Shown: piece after piece, positions 1-9,477 of the stretch
How the letters are laid out: each line of letters opens with the position of its first letter
How positions within the stretch are numbered: position 1 is the first letter of the stretch
The notes under the pieces: generated by a model
The model's database searches: none
Seen by the model: only the letters and a program-made list of their open reading frames with translations
Told to the model about the DNA's origin: nothing
Assembly (NCBI RefSeq): GCF_022340605.1
Contig: NZ_JAJDNQ010000029.1
Location: 1-38,880, forward strand
DNA from: Thiohalocapsa sp.
GTDB lineage: Bacteria; Pseudomonadota; Gammaproteobacteria; Chromatiales; Chromatiaceae
Length of the DNA stretch: 38,880 nucleotides
Direction of reading: 5' to 3'
Made by a program: the position numbers and the translations under genes

Positions 1-1
1 G

Positions 2-3000
2 CAGCGCGAGCCGCAAGCACCGGCGCTCGAGGTTGCGCTCGGCATCACCAGCGCCGAGCTCGCCGGCTGCCTGATCCGCGACCGGCATGAGCTGCGCCGG
101 CGCCTGCGCGGGCTCGAGCGCCGCGCGGCACAGGGGTTGCCGGTGGACCGTGGGCTGGCGCAGGTGGCGGCGCATCTGGATCGCTCGCGCACCTTGGCGG
201 AGCGCCGCCGCGCAGCGGTGCCATCCATCCATTATCCACCCGAGTTGCCGGTCAGCGAGCGTCGAGATGAGGTGGCCCGGCTGATCCGCGAGCACCAGGT
301 GGTGATCCTGTGCGGCGAGACTGGCTCCGGCAAGTCCACGCAGCTACCGAAGATCTGCCTGGACCCGGCGCTGGCGTTGGGAGATGGCGGCGGCCGTGGA
401 ATCTTCGGGCGCATCGGCCACACCCAGCCGCGGCGCATCGCCGCGCGCAGCCTGGCCAGCCGTGTGTCGCAGGAGCTGGGCACCGAGCTCGGCGCCGCCG
501 TCGGCTACAAGGTGCGCTTCCACGACCGGGTGCACCCGGAGACATCGGTCAAGCTCATGACCGACGGCATCCTGCTGGCGGAGCTGCAGCAGGACCGGCT
601 GCTCACCGAGTACGACACGCTCATCATCGACGAGGCCCACGAGCGCAGCCTCAACATCGACTTTCTGCTCGGCTACCTGAAGCAGCTCCTGCCGAAGCGC
701 CCGGATCTCAAGCTCATCGTCACCTCCGCCACTATCGATCCGGAGCGCTTCGCCCGGCACTTCGGCGGGGGGGCGGGCGGTGCAGCGCCCATCATCGAGA
801 TCAGCGGCCGCACCTATCCGGTGGACGTGCGTTATCGCCCACCACAGGAGTCCTCCGCCGGCGAGCGGGACGACGCCATGCAGCAGGCCGTCTCCGACGC
901 CGTCGCGGAGCTGGCGCGCGAAGGGCGCGGCGACGTGCTGGTGTTCTTGTCCGGCGAGCGCGAGATTCGCGAGACCGCCGAGACCCTGCGCAAGCACCAC
1001 CCGCCGAGCACCGAGATTCTGCCGCTGTATGCCCGTCAGGGACCGGGCGAGCAGGCCAAGGTGTTTCAGCAGCACGGCCGGCGTCGGGTGGTGCTGGCCA
1101 CCAACGTGGCCGAGACGTCGCTCACGGTGCCTGGCATCCATTACGTCGTGGACCCGGGCTTCGCGCGCATCAGCCGCTACAGCCACCGAAGCAAGGTGCA
1201 GCGACTGCCGGTGGAGCGGGTCAGCCGGGCCAGCGCCGACCAGCGCAAGGGCCGCTGCGGGCGGGTCGCCGCCGGCATCTGCATCCGGCTCTACGACGAG
1301 GACAATTTCCAGGCCCGCGCCGAGTTCACGGAGCCCGAGATCCGCCGCACCAACCTGGCGGCGGTGATCTTGCAGATGAAGCTGCTCGGCTTCGGCGACA
1401 TCGAGACCTTTCCGTTCATCGACCCGCCGGACAGCAAGCTCATCTCCGATGGCTACCGCACCCTGGAGGAGCTGGCCGCACTCGACAAGGACGGCAGCCT
1501 CACGGACTTGGGCCGCAAGCTCGCCCGGCTGCCGGTGGACCCGCGCATCGGCCGGATGCTGCTGGCCGCGGCGGACTACCATTGCCTGCGCGAGGTGCTC
1601 ATCGTCGCCGCGGCGCTGAGCGTGCAAGACCCGCGCGAGCGCCCGCTGGAGCAGCGCCAGTCCGCGGATGAGATCCATGCAACCTTCAACCACCCGGACT
1701 CGGATTTTCTGGCCTTCCTGAACCTCTGGCGCTTCCTGGAGCAGGAGCGCAAGCGGCTGTCCCGGCGCAAGTTCCAGCAGCTCTGCCGGCAGCATTTCCT
1801 GTCCTGGAACCGGGTGCAGGAGTGGCACGACGTGCATGCGCAGCTCCGCGAGCAGCTGCAAGAGCTCGGCAGACGGGGAGAATTCACGGAGAACGACGCG
1901 GAGGGTACCTTCGAGGAGATCCACCGGGCGCTGCTGGCGGGGCTGCTCAGCAACATCGGCCTCAAGGACGAGCAGCGCGAGTACCAGGGGGCGCGGGGCG
2001 GGCACTTCCACATCCATCCGAGCTCTGGGCTGTTCAAGGCCGGTCCCAAGTGGATCGTCTGCGCCGAGCGTGTGGAGACCACCCGCGACTACGGCCGCAT
2101 CGTGGCGAAGGTCCAGCCCGGCTGGATCGAGCAGGCCGGCGCGCATCTGCTCAAGCGCAGCTACGCCGAGCCGCACTGGCAGTCCGAGCGCGGCTACGTG
2201 GGCGCCTACGAGACCGTGACCCTGTTCGGCGTCACCCTGGCGGCCCGGCGGCGGGTCAACTACGGCCCCATCAACCCAGCGGAGGCGCGGGAGGTCTTCC
2301 TGCGCTTTGGCCTTGCCGCAGGGGACTTCGACACCCGCGCTCCCTTCTGGCGCCACAACCAGGCGCTCATCGAGTCGGTCCATCACCTGGAGGCCAAGTC
2401 TCGCCGGCGGGACATCCTGGTGGACGAGGAGGCCATCTATGCCTTCTACGCCGCGCGGGTGCCGGCGGGCATCTACTCCAAGCCCCAGTTTGAGCAGTGG
2501 CTGCGCAAGGTCACGCGGACAGACCCCAAGCTGCTGCACATGCGCCTCGCGGACGTGCTGGCCCGCGACGCCGCCGAGGTCACCCGGGAGCGCTACCCTG
2601 ACAGCCTGCGGGTCGGCGCCACCGACCTGCCGCTGGAATACCACTTCGACCCCGGCCACCGCGCCGACGGTGTGACCCTGGTACTGCCGCTGGCGCTGGT
2701 GAACCAGGTGTCACCGGAGCGGCTCGACTGGCTAGTGCCGGGCCTGCTCGCCGAGCGCATCACCGCCATGCTGCGGGGCCTGCCGAAGTCCGTGCGCAAG
2801 TCCTTCGTACCTATCCCGGAGACCGCCGAGCGCGTAGCGGCCAGGCTCCAGCCGTCGGACCGGCCGCTGATCCAGGCCGTCGCCGAAGAGCTGAAAGGGC
2901 TGACCGGCGTGCACGTGCCGGAGGACGCCTGGGACCTGTCCGCGCTGCCGGCGCACCTGCGCATGAAGGTGCGGCTGGTGGACGCGGGCGGCCGGCCCGT

Positions 3001-4018
3001 CGCCAGCGGTGAGGACCTGGTGGCACTCAAGCGCAAGCACGGCGGCGACGCCACGGCGGCCGCATTGACCCAGCCCGACAAGAGCGGCGACGCCATCGAG
3101 CGCGACGGCATCACCCGCTGGGACTTCGGCACTTTACCCGCGCACGTGGACCGCACGGTCGGCGGGCGGGGGGGCGGCATCAGGCTGCGCGGCTATCCGG
3201 CCCTGGTCGATCAGGGCGACAGCGTCGCCATCCGCGTGCTGGACGCCGAGCACAGCGCCGCCCGGGCCATGCGCGCGGGGCTGCGGCGGCTCGTCATGCT
3301 GACCCTGGGGCAGGGCATGCGCTATCTCAGGCGCAATCTGCCGGGGTTGGACCGCATGCGGCTGCAATACGCCAAGGCGCCGCGGTCGGTGGCTCAGCCC
3401 GATGCGACCGCCGGCAAGGGCGGCGACCCGCCGGACCTCGCCGACGAGCTCATCGCGCTGATCCTGGACCTCACCTTCACCGAGGGCCGGCCCCCCGTTC
3501 GCGACCAGGCAGCGTTCGATGCACGGCTCGCCGAGTGTAAGGGCCGGCTCATGCCCACCGCCGGTGAGGTCTGCACGCTGGCGGGTCGCATCCTGGATGC
3601 CTACCAGGCGCTGCGCAAGCGCCTCGCCGGCATCACCCAGGTCAATTGGATGCCCTCGGTGCTGGACCTGCGCCAACAGCTCGACGCCCTGGTGTTCCGC
3701 GGTTTCCTGCAACAGGTGCCCTTCGAGCGGCTGAGGGAATATCCGAGGTACCTCAAGGCCGCCGAGCAGCGTGCCGAGAAGCTCATCCACGCCGCCGGCC
3801 GCGACCAGCAGCGCTTGCGGGAGCTCACCCCGCTGCTGGAGCAATTGCGCGAGCGTCAGGCCGCCGCCCGCGCCGCAGACCGCGACGACCCGCGGTTGGA
3901 GGAGATCCGCTGGATGCTGGAGGAGCTGCGCGTGTCGCTGTTCGCCCAACAGCTCGGCACGGCTTATCCGGTGTCGGTGAAGCGCATTCAGGCGCGCTGG
4001 CGGGAGTTGGGGCTCTGA
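2..4018 (+). CDS. hrpA: ATP-dependent RNA helicase HrpA (5' end outside window)
   Basis: DEAH-box RNA helicase; in the family it unwinds RNA and helps rescue stalled ribosomes in the cytoplasm. The frame is open from base 2. A TTG at 137 is the first start-type codon, but residues encoded before it (rich in Arg, Leu and Glu) resemble the HrpA N-terminal region, so the start probably lies upstream. Visible motifs are Walker A GETGSGKST (314-340), DEAH (629-640), SAT in VTSATIDPERF, and the helicase C motif QRKGRCGRV. The C-terminal HrpA domain (DUF3418-type) ends in FAQQLGTAYPVSVKRI, as in E. coli HrpA. From 137 it has 1293 residues against about 1300 in E. coli, so only a few tens of residues are missing. 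The next gene starts 88 bases downstream. Identity is very secure; only the true start is unknown. Confidence 0.97.
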   Translation, partial: QREPQAPALEVALGITSAELAGCLIRDRHELRRRLRGLERRAAQGLPVDRGLAQVAAHLDRSRTLAERRRAAVPSIHYPPELPVSERRDEVARLIREHQVVILCGETGSGKSTQLPKICLDPALALGDGGGRGIFGRIGHTQPRRIAARSLASRVSQELGTELGAAVGYKVRFHDRVHPETSVKLMTDGILLAELQQDRLLTEYDTLIIDEAHERSLNIDFLLGYLKQLLPKRPDLKLIVTSATIDPERFARHFGGGAGGAAPIIEISGRTYPVDVRYRPPQESSAGERDDAMQQAVSDAVAELAREGRGDVLVFLSGEREIRETAETLRKHHPPSTEILPLYARQGPGEQAKVFQQHGRRRVVLATNVAETSLTVPGIHYVVDPGFARISRYSHRSKVQRLPVERVSRASADQRKGRCGRVAAGICIRLYDEDNFQARAEFTEPEIRRTNLAAVILQMKLLGFGDIETFPFIDPPDSKLISDGYRTLEELAALDKDGSLTDLGRKLARLPVDPRIGRMLLAAADYHCLREVLIVAAALSVQDPRERPLEQRQSADEIHATFNHPDSDFLAFLNLWRFLEQERKRLSRRKFQQLCRQHFLSWNRVQEWHDVHAQLREQLQELGRRGEFTENDAEGTFEEIHRALLAGLLSNIGLKDEQREYQGARGGHFHIHPSSGLFKAGPKWIVCAERVETTRDYGRIVAKVQPGWIEQAGAHLLKRSYAEPHWQSERGYVGAYETVTLFGVTLAARRRVNYGPINPAEAREVFLRFGLAAGDFDTRAPFWRHNQALIESVHHLEAKSRRRDILVDEEAIYAFYAARVPAGIYSKPQFEQWLRKVTRTDPKLLHMRLADVLARDAAEVTRERYPDSLRVGATDLPLEYHFDPGHRADGVTLVLPLALVNQVSPERLDWLVPGLLAERITAMLRGLPKSVRKSFVPIPETAERVAARLQPSDRPLIQAVAEELKGLTGVHVPEDAWDLSALPAHLRMKVRLVDAGGRPVASGEDLVALKRKHGGDATAAALTQPDKSGDAIERDGITRWDFGTLPAHVDRTVGGRGGGIRLRGYPALVDQGDSVAIRVLDAEHSAARAMRAGLRRLVMLTLGQGMRYLRRNLPGLDRMRLQYAKAPRSVAQPDATAGKGGDPPDLADELIALILDLTFTEGRPPVRDQAAFDARLAECKGRLMPTAGEVCTLAGRILDAYQALRKRLAGITQVNWMPSVLDLRQQLDALVFRGFLQQVPFERLREYPRYLKAAEQRAEKLIHAAGRDQQRLRELTPLLEQLRERQAAARAADRDDPRLEEIRWMLEELRVSLFAQQLGTAYPVSVKRIQARWRELGL

Positions 4019-4106
4019 CCGGCAGGTCCGTGTACATCTCGTCGCCATGGTGCAGTCGCTTGCTAGACTGGAGCGCAGAAAGGGCTGACCCGCGGCATTT
4101 CGAACG

Positions 4107-4535
4107 ATGACCCTGACCCAAGAAGACATCGACTTCATCAAGGCCAACATGGCGGATTGGCTGGCCGAGCAAAGCCTTGGCAAGCCGCCGGCGGTCTACG
4201 AGATCGAGCTGCGCGAGCGGATGGTGCGGGTCGAGGAGGAGCTCAAGCACCAGCGCGAGCTGATGCAGGCGGGCTTTGCGCAGATGGACAAGCGCTTCGA
4301 GCTGGCCGAGCGGCGTCACGAGGAGCTGCGCCAGGACATGCTTGCGCGCTTCGAGCAGGTGGACAAGCGCTTCGAGCAGGTGGAGAGGCGCTTCGAGCAA
4401 ATGGACAAGCGCTTCGAGCAGGTCGATGGCCGCTTCGACGAGATGATTCGCCGTCACGACCGCCATTTCTTGTGGCTAATCGGGTTAATCACCACCGTGG
4501 GTGCCCTGATCGTCGCCGCCGTCAAGCTTTGGTAG
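4107..4535 (+). CDS. Coiled-coil protein with C-terminal membrane anchor
   Basis: A 142-residue protein of unknown function. Residues about 50-115 are heptads of the form RFEQVDK/RFEQMDK, a strongly predicted coiled coil. A single hydrophobic segment near residues 123-140 (LWLIGLITTVGALIVAAV) should anchor it in the inner membrane by its C-terminus. The N-terminal 40 residues look like a short helical head. Similar small proteins, DUF1640-like in general form, are common in purple sulfur bacteria, often in several copies; that is recollection of the family and not something shown here. The DNA under the heptads (about 4280-4440) is itself a degenerate 21-base tandem repeat, so heptad number can change by slippage. 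The ATG follows hrpA by 88 bases and no convincing terminator separates them. Confidence 0.75.
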   Translation: MTLTQEDIDFIKANMADWLAEQSLGKPPAVYEIELRERMVRVEEELKHQRELMQAGFAQMDKRFELAERRHEELRQDMLARFEQVDKRFEQVERRFEQMDKRFEQVDGRFDEMIRRHDRHFLWLIGLITTVGALIVAAVKLW

Positions 4536-4792
4536 GTGCTAGCGGGCACCGGGAACGCGCAGAGTCGTGCAGCCGAACATTGCCATCCGCAAGTCCGCGC
4601 TGCGCAACGTCGATTCGCTGGCGCGGAAGGCGCTCATACCGCTGGAAATCCTGGCGCTTCAGGACCGCTTCGCGCCCGCTGGATGGCCACGCTGGCCCCG
4701 GAGCGGGAATGCGCGCAGTTCGGTTTTCTGTCTGCCAGCCGTCGGCTTCGGAGCGGCGAGATGCATTGACGCCGGCGGGACTGGAATCCGGC

Positions 4793-5274
4793 TCACTCCC
4801 CCAGATCCATCCCTTCCACCCAGTCGAGAAAGGTGACCACTTGCCGATGCAGCAGCGCCGTCGTACCGTGCAGCCGTTCGGCCACCAGCCGTTCGCGTTC
4901 CCAGTCCAGCTCGAAGGAGTAGGCGCTGCGGAAGGCGTGCCGGAACCCGCGAAAGTCGTCCAACAGCCGGTGCAATTCCTCATCGATGACGGATCGTCGT
5001 CCTGCGTGTGCAAATCGAGCGGCCGCTCGAGCGCCTGTTCCAGCTCCCGGCGCAATGCCCAGTAGTCCGTGGCCGCGATGCCGGTCACCACGAGGTCCAC
5101 GTCCGAGTCGTGGCCGGCGCTGCCGTCGGAGATGGAGCCGAACAGGTACGCAGCCTTGCCGCCGTGGCGAGCGACGATGGGTGGCGCCACCCCCAGAACA
5201 CGCGCACGCAGGCGCTCGGCGGTTGCTGCGCGGTCCGAACGGGCGCGCGCGACGCGCGCGCAACCTGCTGACAT
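4793..5274 (-). pseudogene. Fused remnant of MNT nucleotidyltransferase antitoxin and HepT-like toxin
   Basis: Reading leftward from ATG at 5272-5274, the first ~95 codons encode a minimal nucleotidyltransferase with the signature [19 protein letters not shown], that is GS followed by SDVD, the metal-binding core. The frame fails near 4990 just after [13 protein letters not shown]. From there to the stop at 4793 another frame encodes [17 protein letters not shown] followed by [11 protein letters not shown], the C-terminal half of a HepT-like HEPN toxin (family motif FRHxFRxxYGFEL). The end of the antitoxin and the first ~70 residues of the toxin are missing. The simplest reading is one deletion that fused the two genes out of frame. 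In intact pairs the MNT protein AMPylates the HEPN RNase; this copy should be dead. Confidence 0.75.
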
Positions 5275-5543
5275 CGAAGCCCTTGTGGCTGTCGCCGTTG
5301 GTGTCCGGGCGCTGCATGGGAGGTGCCGTTGCCTATCCTGATGTTGCCAGTTTGGCACAAAGGCAGGCACAGGGAGGTGGCCTCCGGCCTGGCGATTGCC
5401 CGGCAATGCACCATGTACGGGACGGGCGCGGTCGCGCGGTGTCCTCCACCCCGCCCGGCGGTTGCGCTAGTCTGGCGGCTGAACCGGCTCGGCGCTGGCG
5501 GGGCAATGGCACCGCCGGCGCCGAGCCCCCATCGGAGCACGTG

Positions 5544-6356
5544 ATGTTCAACAGGCTTCGGGAAGACATCCACTGCGTGTTCGACCGTGATCCGGCGGCG
5601 CGCAACACCTTCGAGATCCTGACAACCTACCCCGGCTTGCATGCGGTGATGATTCACCGCGTCAGCCACGCGCTGTGGCGGCGCGGCTTCAAGTGGCTCG
5701 CGCGGGTTTTGTCCAATGTGGCGCGGCTCTTCACCGGCATCGAGATCCACCCGGGAGCCGTGATCGGCCGGCGTTTCTTCATCGACCACGGCATGGGCGT
5801 GGTCATCGGCGAGACCGCGGTGATCGGCGACGACTGTACGCTTTACCATGGCGTCACCCTCGGCGGCACCAGTTGGCAGAAGGGCAAGCGGCATCCGACC
5901 TTGGGGCGCGACGTGGTGGTGGGCGCGGGCGCCAAGGTGCTTGGGCCCATCGAGATCGGCGACGGCGCGCGCATCGGCTCCAACGCCGTTGTGGTCAAGG
6001 CGGTGCGCCCCGGTGGCACCGTCGTCGGCGTACCGGGGCGGGTTATCGAGCGACCGGCGGATGCCGCGAGCCGGCGCCGCGCCGACACCGCCAAGCGCAT
6101 TGGCTTCGATGCCTACGGCGCGGTGCGCGATGCGCCAGACCCGGTGGCGAATGCCATCAACCGGATGCTGGATCATATCCACGTGATGGACCGGCGCATG
6201 GAGGCGATGTCGCGCGCCCTTGAAGAGCACGGTATCACCCGACACTTTGAGCATCTGCACGATCTCGACGGTTGCGGCATCGACCTCGCGTTACCGGATG
6301 CGCCCGCCGACGACCCGCAGCCGGCCGGCGATGCGCCTTCCGGGCGTCGATCATGA
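5544..6356 (+). CDS. cysE: Serine O-acetyltransferase CysE
   Basis: Makes O-acetyl-L-serine from serine and acetyl-CoA, the first committed step of cysteine synthesis, in the cytoplasm. The 270-residue protein starts at ATG 5544 with GGAG about eight bases upstream; a GTG directly before it is less likely. After an N-terminal helical region come left-handed beta-helix hexapeptide turns ([24 protein letters not shown], then [15 protein letters not shown]). The catalytic His of IDHGMG and the conserved KRHP are present. A tail of about 75 residues follows the beta-helix and is not part of the conserved fold. The last codons and stop lie inside a dispersed repeat (6343-6455), so the C-terminus has probably been rewritten by it. 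iscR follows, a cysE-iscR order known from other gammaproteobacteria where cysteine feeds Fe-S cluster assembly. Confidence 0.95.
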   Translation: MFNRLREDIHCVFDRDPAARNTFEILTTYPGLHAVMIHRVSHALWRRGFKWLARVLSNVARLFTGIEIHPGAVIGRRFFIDHGMGVVIGETAVIGDDCTLYHGVTLGGTSWQKGKRHPTLGRDVVVGAGAKVLGPIEIGDGARIGSNAVVVKAVRPGGTVVGVPGRVIERPADAASRRRADTAKRIGFDAYGAVRDAPDPVANAINRMLDHIHVMDRRMEAMSRALEEHGITRHFEHLHDLDGCGIDLALPDAPADDPQPAGDAPSGRRS

Positions 6357-6455
6357 GCTCGTTTGGCGCCGTGGGAGCGCCGTCCTCGGCGCGACGGGCG
6401 TCCAATCGCGGCGATGACGCCGCTCCCATGGGGCCATAGCTATGACCAAGGCCGC
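6343..6455 (+). repeat. REP inverted pair with extended flanks (copy A)
   Basis: Core 6371-6429: one REP unit (GTGGGAGCGCCGTCCTCGG...) followed after 11 bases by a second in inverted orientation ending CGCTCCCAT. The same arrangement, reversed, is at 30610-30668. Homology to that copy continues outside the core: 18 identical bases (6343-6360) on the left, overlapping the cysE stop, and about 25 gapped bases on the right. The RNA would fold into a long hairpin and may end cysE transcription. Confidence 0.85.
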
Positions 6456-6646
6456 ATCCCGACGCATCGCGCTCGGGCGCCGCGGCCGGCGAGCCGGCGG
6501 CGGCGTGGGACGCCGTGAACGCGGAAGATGCGGTTTCGCAGCAGCGGCGCGGAGCGACGATGCCCGCGGAAACCCGGCGCAGCGGCGATGAATTTCGTGG
6601 TTCCCTTGAGCAATGCCCTTGCAGGCAATGACAATGCCACAAGAAA

Positions 6647-6675
6647 TTGATGGTCAAACTCGGTTATCGTAGGAT
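6647..6675 (+). promoter_or_regulatory. iscR promoter with IscR-like operator
   Basis: TTGATG (6647-6652), a 17-base spacer and TAGGAT (6670-6675) form a plausible sigma-70 promoter 36 bases before the iscR start. Overlapping it, 6641-6665 resembles the type 1 IscR site of E. coli; the half AAACTCGGTTAT is closest to the ACTCGG half of the E. coli iscR operator. I count about 15 of 25 consensus matches. This fits the known autorepression of iscR but is inferred from the sequence only. Confidence 0.5.
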
Positions 6676-6710
6676 TCGCGTCACGTGACGACGACCCCGG
6701 AGGATACGCT

Positions 6711-7226
6711 GTGCGTCTGACCACCAAAGGCCGCTACGCGGTTACCGCGGTTCTCGACTTGGCCATCAACGAGGGGCGGGGGCCCATTGCCTTGGCGGAC
6801 ATCGCCGAGCGGCAAGGCATTTCCCTGTCCTACCTCGAACAACTGTTTGCGAAGCTGCGCAAGTGTGGTGTCGTCTCCAGTGTGCGGGGGCCGGGTGGTG
6901 GCTATCACTTGGCGCGCGACCCGCGCACGATCCACGTCGCGGAGATCATCACCGCCGTGGACGAGCACCTGGATACCAGCCGTTGCGGCGGCGCCGGCAA
7001 CTGCAAGGATGGCGGTCCCTGCCTGACGCATGATCTATGGATGGACCTCAGCGAGCGTATCCACGACTACCTGACCAACATCAGCTTGCAGGATCTGGTC
7101 GACCGCCGGCCGGACAATGCCGAATGCTGTGCGACCAGGAACGCCAGCGCCGGCGCGGGCAAGGGGCGCGCCAAGCAGCCGCTGGAGGAGCACGAGCCCC
7201 GCCCTGCCGTCGCGGCACGCTCCTGA
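6711..7226 (+). CDS. iscR: Fe-S cluster-responsive regulator IscR
   Basis: Rrf2-family transcription factor that senses [2Fe-2S] supply and represses or activates Fe-S assembly genes. The GTG start at 6711 is preceded by GGAGG at 6699-6703. The N-terminal winged helix contains [15 protein letters not shown] and the wing [11 protein letters not shown]. The cluster ligands are C92, C98, C104 and H107, the same numbering as in E. coli IscR, so it should bind a cluster. The C-terminal 25 residues are a variable Ala/Gly/Lys-rich tail. In most gammaproteobacteria iscS, iscU and iscA follow; here a convergent rhodanese gene follows instead, so iscR is separated from the assembly genes or acts on them elsewhere. 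cysE lies 354 bases upstream on the same strand. Confidence 0.95.
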   Translation: MRLTTKGRYAVTAVLDLAINEGRGPIALADIAERQGISLSYLEQLFAKLRKCGVVSSVRGPGGGYHLARDPRTIHVAEIITAVDEHLDTSRCGGAGNCKDGGPCLTHDLWMDLSERIHDYLTNISLQDLVDRRPDNAECCATRNASAGAGKGRAKQPLEEHEPRPAVAARS

Positions 7227-7270
7227 CGCGCTCAGCCGTCCTGCCGACATCCCGTGTGCTGGCGCCGCCG

Positions 7271-7741
7271 TCAGCACTGCTCCCAGGGCAGGCCGTGGAA
7301 GCGCCAGCCGCCACGGGTGCCGCGGTGATGTTCGTCGTCCAGTTCCCCTTCGAAGCCCTCGTCCACGTGATAGACATTCCCCAGTCCCGCTCCAAGCAGC
7401 GCCTTGCCCGCCTCCAGCGAGCGCTTGCCGCTGCGGCAGATGAGCACCACCGGCGCGCAGGGGCCTTCCGGTGCGCAACTGGCGCCGCCGAGCAGCAGCT
7501 TACGGATCTCGGTGACAAATTCCGGGTTCACGGTCCACTCCGGCTCATCGATCCAGGGCACGTGCACCGCACCCTTGGGATGTCCCACGAACAGGTATTC
7601 CATGGTGGAGCGGATATCCACCAGCACCGCCTGGGGCCTCTCCTCCAGCAGCGCGTAGGCCGCCTGCGGGCTCAGCGCCTTCGGCGCGGCGGGCGGCGAG
7701 TGGGTCTCGGTGGTTGCGGCTTCCTGGTCTTTGGTGGTCAT
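7271..7741 (-). CDS. Rhodanese-domain sulfurtransferase
   Basis: A single rhodanese domain of about 156 residues, cytoplasmic (no signal peptide). The active-site loop is CRSGKRS with the persulfide-forming Cys; VDIRSTMEYLFVGHPKGAVHVPW is the usual N-terminal part and GWRFHGLPW closes the protein. The family carries persulfide sulfur to acceptors; the substrate is unknown. ATG 7739-7741 is chosen because GGAG sits about ten bases upstream and a natural Ser/Thr-rich leader follows; two upstream in-frame ATGs would overlap the divergent acyltransferase gene. It converges on iscR, so sulfur handling next to cysteine synthesis and Fe-S regulation is a sensible but unproven link. Confidence 0.85.
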   Translation of the reverse strand: MTTKDQEAATTETHSPPAAPKALSPQAAYALLEERPQAVLVDIRSTMEYLFVGHPKGAVHVPWIDEPEWTVNPEFVTEIRKLLLGGASCAPEGPCAPVVLICRSGKRSLEAGKALLGAGLGNVYHVDEGFEGELDDEHHRGTRGGWRFHGLPWEQC

Positions 7742-7808
7742 GTTGTGGTTCTCCGGCAAGGCATGGCCGATCATGGTGGCCCCCGAGTCTAACAGCGGCA
7801 CCCTGCAG

Positions 7809-8861
7809 ATGGCGTCGCAGGTGGCTTCGTCCGCGGCCTCGTCGCCCAGCGCTGGCACGTCGTTGCCGGCGGATGCCAAGGCACGCCGGCGCGCCCGGCA
7901 GGAGCCCTATCTGGAGGGGCTGCTGCGGCTCCTGTCACGCTGGCCACTGCCCCTGCTGCATGCGTTGGGCACCGTCGTCGGCTGGGCCATCGCGCACACC
8001 CCGAACCGCCAGCGGCGCAACGCGCTGATCAACATCTCCCTGTATCGCCCGGACCTCGGTACGCGCGCCAAGATTCGGCTGCGCAACCAGAGCCTGATGG
8101 CCTTCGGGCGCACGTATTTCGAGATGGGGCGGGTGTGGCTGCGGCCGCCGGAGGACGTTCTGGGGCTAATCCGCGAGGTGCGCGGCGGCGAGTTGCTGCG
8201 CCGCGACGACGGGCGCGGGCTCATCGTCATGTCGCCGCACCTAGGTGCCTGGGAGTTGGCGGGGCTGTACCTGGCTGCCCAGGGGCCGACCACCATCTTC
8301 TACAAGCCGCAGAAGCAGCTCGACGCCCTCATCGTCGCGGCGCGCCGGCGCAGTGGCGCGACGCTTGCGCCCATCACCGCCCGCGGCATCCGCGCTCTGG
8401 TGCAAGGACTGGCGGCCGGTGGGTACGCCGGCATCCTGCCGGACCAGGAGCCGCGGGCCGACAAGGGAGCGGCCTTCGCGCCTCTATTCGGCATGCCGGC
8501 CTGGACCATGGTGTTGGTGAACCGCCTGGCCCGGAAGAGCGGGGCACGCGTCATCTTCATGTTCGCCGAGCGGCTGCCGCGCTCGCGGGGGTTCCGCATC
8601 CACTGCCTGCCGGCACCACCGGGCATCGACAGCGACGACGACGCCATCGCCGCGGCGGCGCTGAACGCGGGCATTGAGTGCTGCATCGACGTCTGTCCGG
8701 AGCAGTACCTGTGGCCCTACCGGCGCTTTCGCCGCCGGCCCGAAGGTCTGCCCAAGGTCTACGCCGGCGGCCTCGGGGATTACGATGCTATCGAGCGCGC
8801 GCGCCGCCTGGCCCGAAGTGCCGGCGTCCGCGCTGTCGGCCCTGGCGGGGTGGTATCTTGA
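7809..8861 (+). CDS. LpxL/HtrB-type lysophospholipid/lipid A acyltransferase
   Basis: Member of the lipid A biosynthesis acyltransferase family at the inner-membrane inner face. The catalytic HX4E motif is seen as [11 protein letters not shown], followed by YKPQKQ and GILPDQEPR, and [10 protein letters not shown] near the end; all are family hallmarks. A hydrophobic N-terminal segment ([22 protein letters not shown]) should anchor it. Which acyl chain it adds cannot be told. The start is uncertain: ATG 7809 gives 350 residues, and ATG 7773 or GTG 7710 are possible in the same frame but run toward or into the divergent rhodanese start at 7741. The protein is somewhat longer than E. coli LpxL (306) because of its N-terminus and C-terminal tail. 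Confidence 0.85.
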   Translation: MASQVASSAASSPSAGTSLPADAKARRRARQEPYLEGLLRLLSRWPLPLLHALGTVVGWAIAHTPNRQRRNALINISLYRPDLGTRAKIRLRNQSLMAFGRTYFEMGRVWLRPPEDVLGLIREVRGGELLRRDDGRGLIVMSPHLGAWELAGLYLAAQGPTTIFYKPQKQLDALIVAARRRSGATLAPITARGIRALVQGLAAGGYAGILPDQEPRADKGAAFAPLFGMPAWTMVLVNRLARKSGARVIFMFAERLPRSRGFRIHCLPAPPGIDSDDDAIAAAALNAGIECCIDVCPEQYLWPYRRFRRRPEGLPKVYAGGLGDYDAIERARRLARSAGVRAVGPGGVVS

Positions 8862-8988
8862 TGCGTGCCGTCCCGGTTGCCGTCGGGGTCGCGGCATACA
8901 GTGCTGCTCCTCCGGGTATCACCGCCTCGATGTGTGCCGTGTGGAGCACCGCGGCCCCGCGAGCAAGCCGGAGCGGAAGACGAGAGCC

Positions 8989-9471
8989 ATGGCCGAATTG
9001 ACGCACTTCGATGCCGACGGCGCCGCGCGCATGGTGGACGTCGGCCACAAGGCTGTTACCCGGCGGCAGGCGCTCGCCGAGGGCGTGATCCGCATGCACC
9101 CGGAGACCCTCGCTATGGTGCAGGCCGGCACCCATGCCAAGGGCGATGTGCTCGGCGTCGCTCGCATCGCGGCCATCATGGGCGCGAAACGCTCGGCGGA
9201 CCTCATACCGCTGTGTCATCCTCTGCCGTTGTCGCGGGTGGACATTACCCTGGAGCCGGATGCGGCGCTGCCCGGGGTGCGCTGCACTGCGCGGGTGGAG
9301 ACGCAGGGGCGCACCGGCGTCGAGATGGAGGCACTCTGCGCCGTACAGGTGGCACTGCTGACGGTCTATGACATGTGCAAGGCCGTCGACCGCGGTATGG
9401 TCATCACGTCGGTGCAACTGCTGGAGAAGTCCGGCGGACGTTCCGGGCATTGGCGGCGTGATGAGCGGTGA
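8989..9471 (+). CDS. moaC: Cyclic pyranopterin monophosphate synthase MoaC
   Basis: Converts the MoaA product to cyclic pyranopterin monophosphate, the first stable intermediate of molybdenum cofactor synthesis. The protein has 160 residues, like E. coli MoaC (161). The catalytic K51 (HAKGDV), D128 and K131 (YDMCKAVDR) have the same numbering as in E. coli, and [18 protein letters not shown] and KSGGRSG are conserved. ATG 8989 is the natural start by alignment; the frame is open further upstream. No other moa gene is in the window. engB starts seven bases after the stop, so they are probably co-transcribed. Confidence 0.96.
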   Translation: MAELTHFDADGAARMVDVGHKAVTRRQALAEGVIRMHPETLAMVQAGTHAKGDVLGVARIAAIMGAKRSADLIPLCHPLPLSRVDITLEPDAALPGVRCTARVETQGRTGVEMEALCAVQVALLTVYDMCKAVDRGMVITSVQLLEKSGGRSGHWRRDER

Positions 9472-9477
9472 TTTTGC

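Noticed and set aside
4567..4836. An 89-codon rightward frame after the coiled-coil gene
   Set aside because: Odd composition, no recognisable motif, and it runs into the HepT remnant on the other strand.
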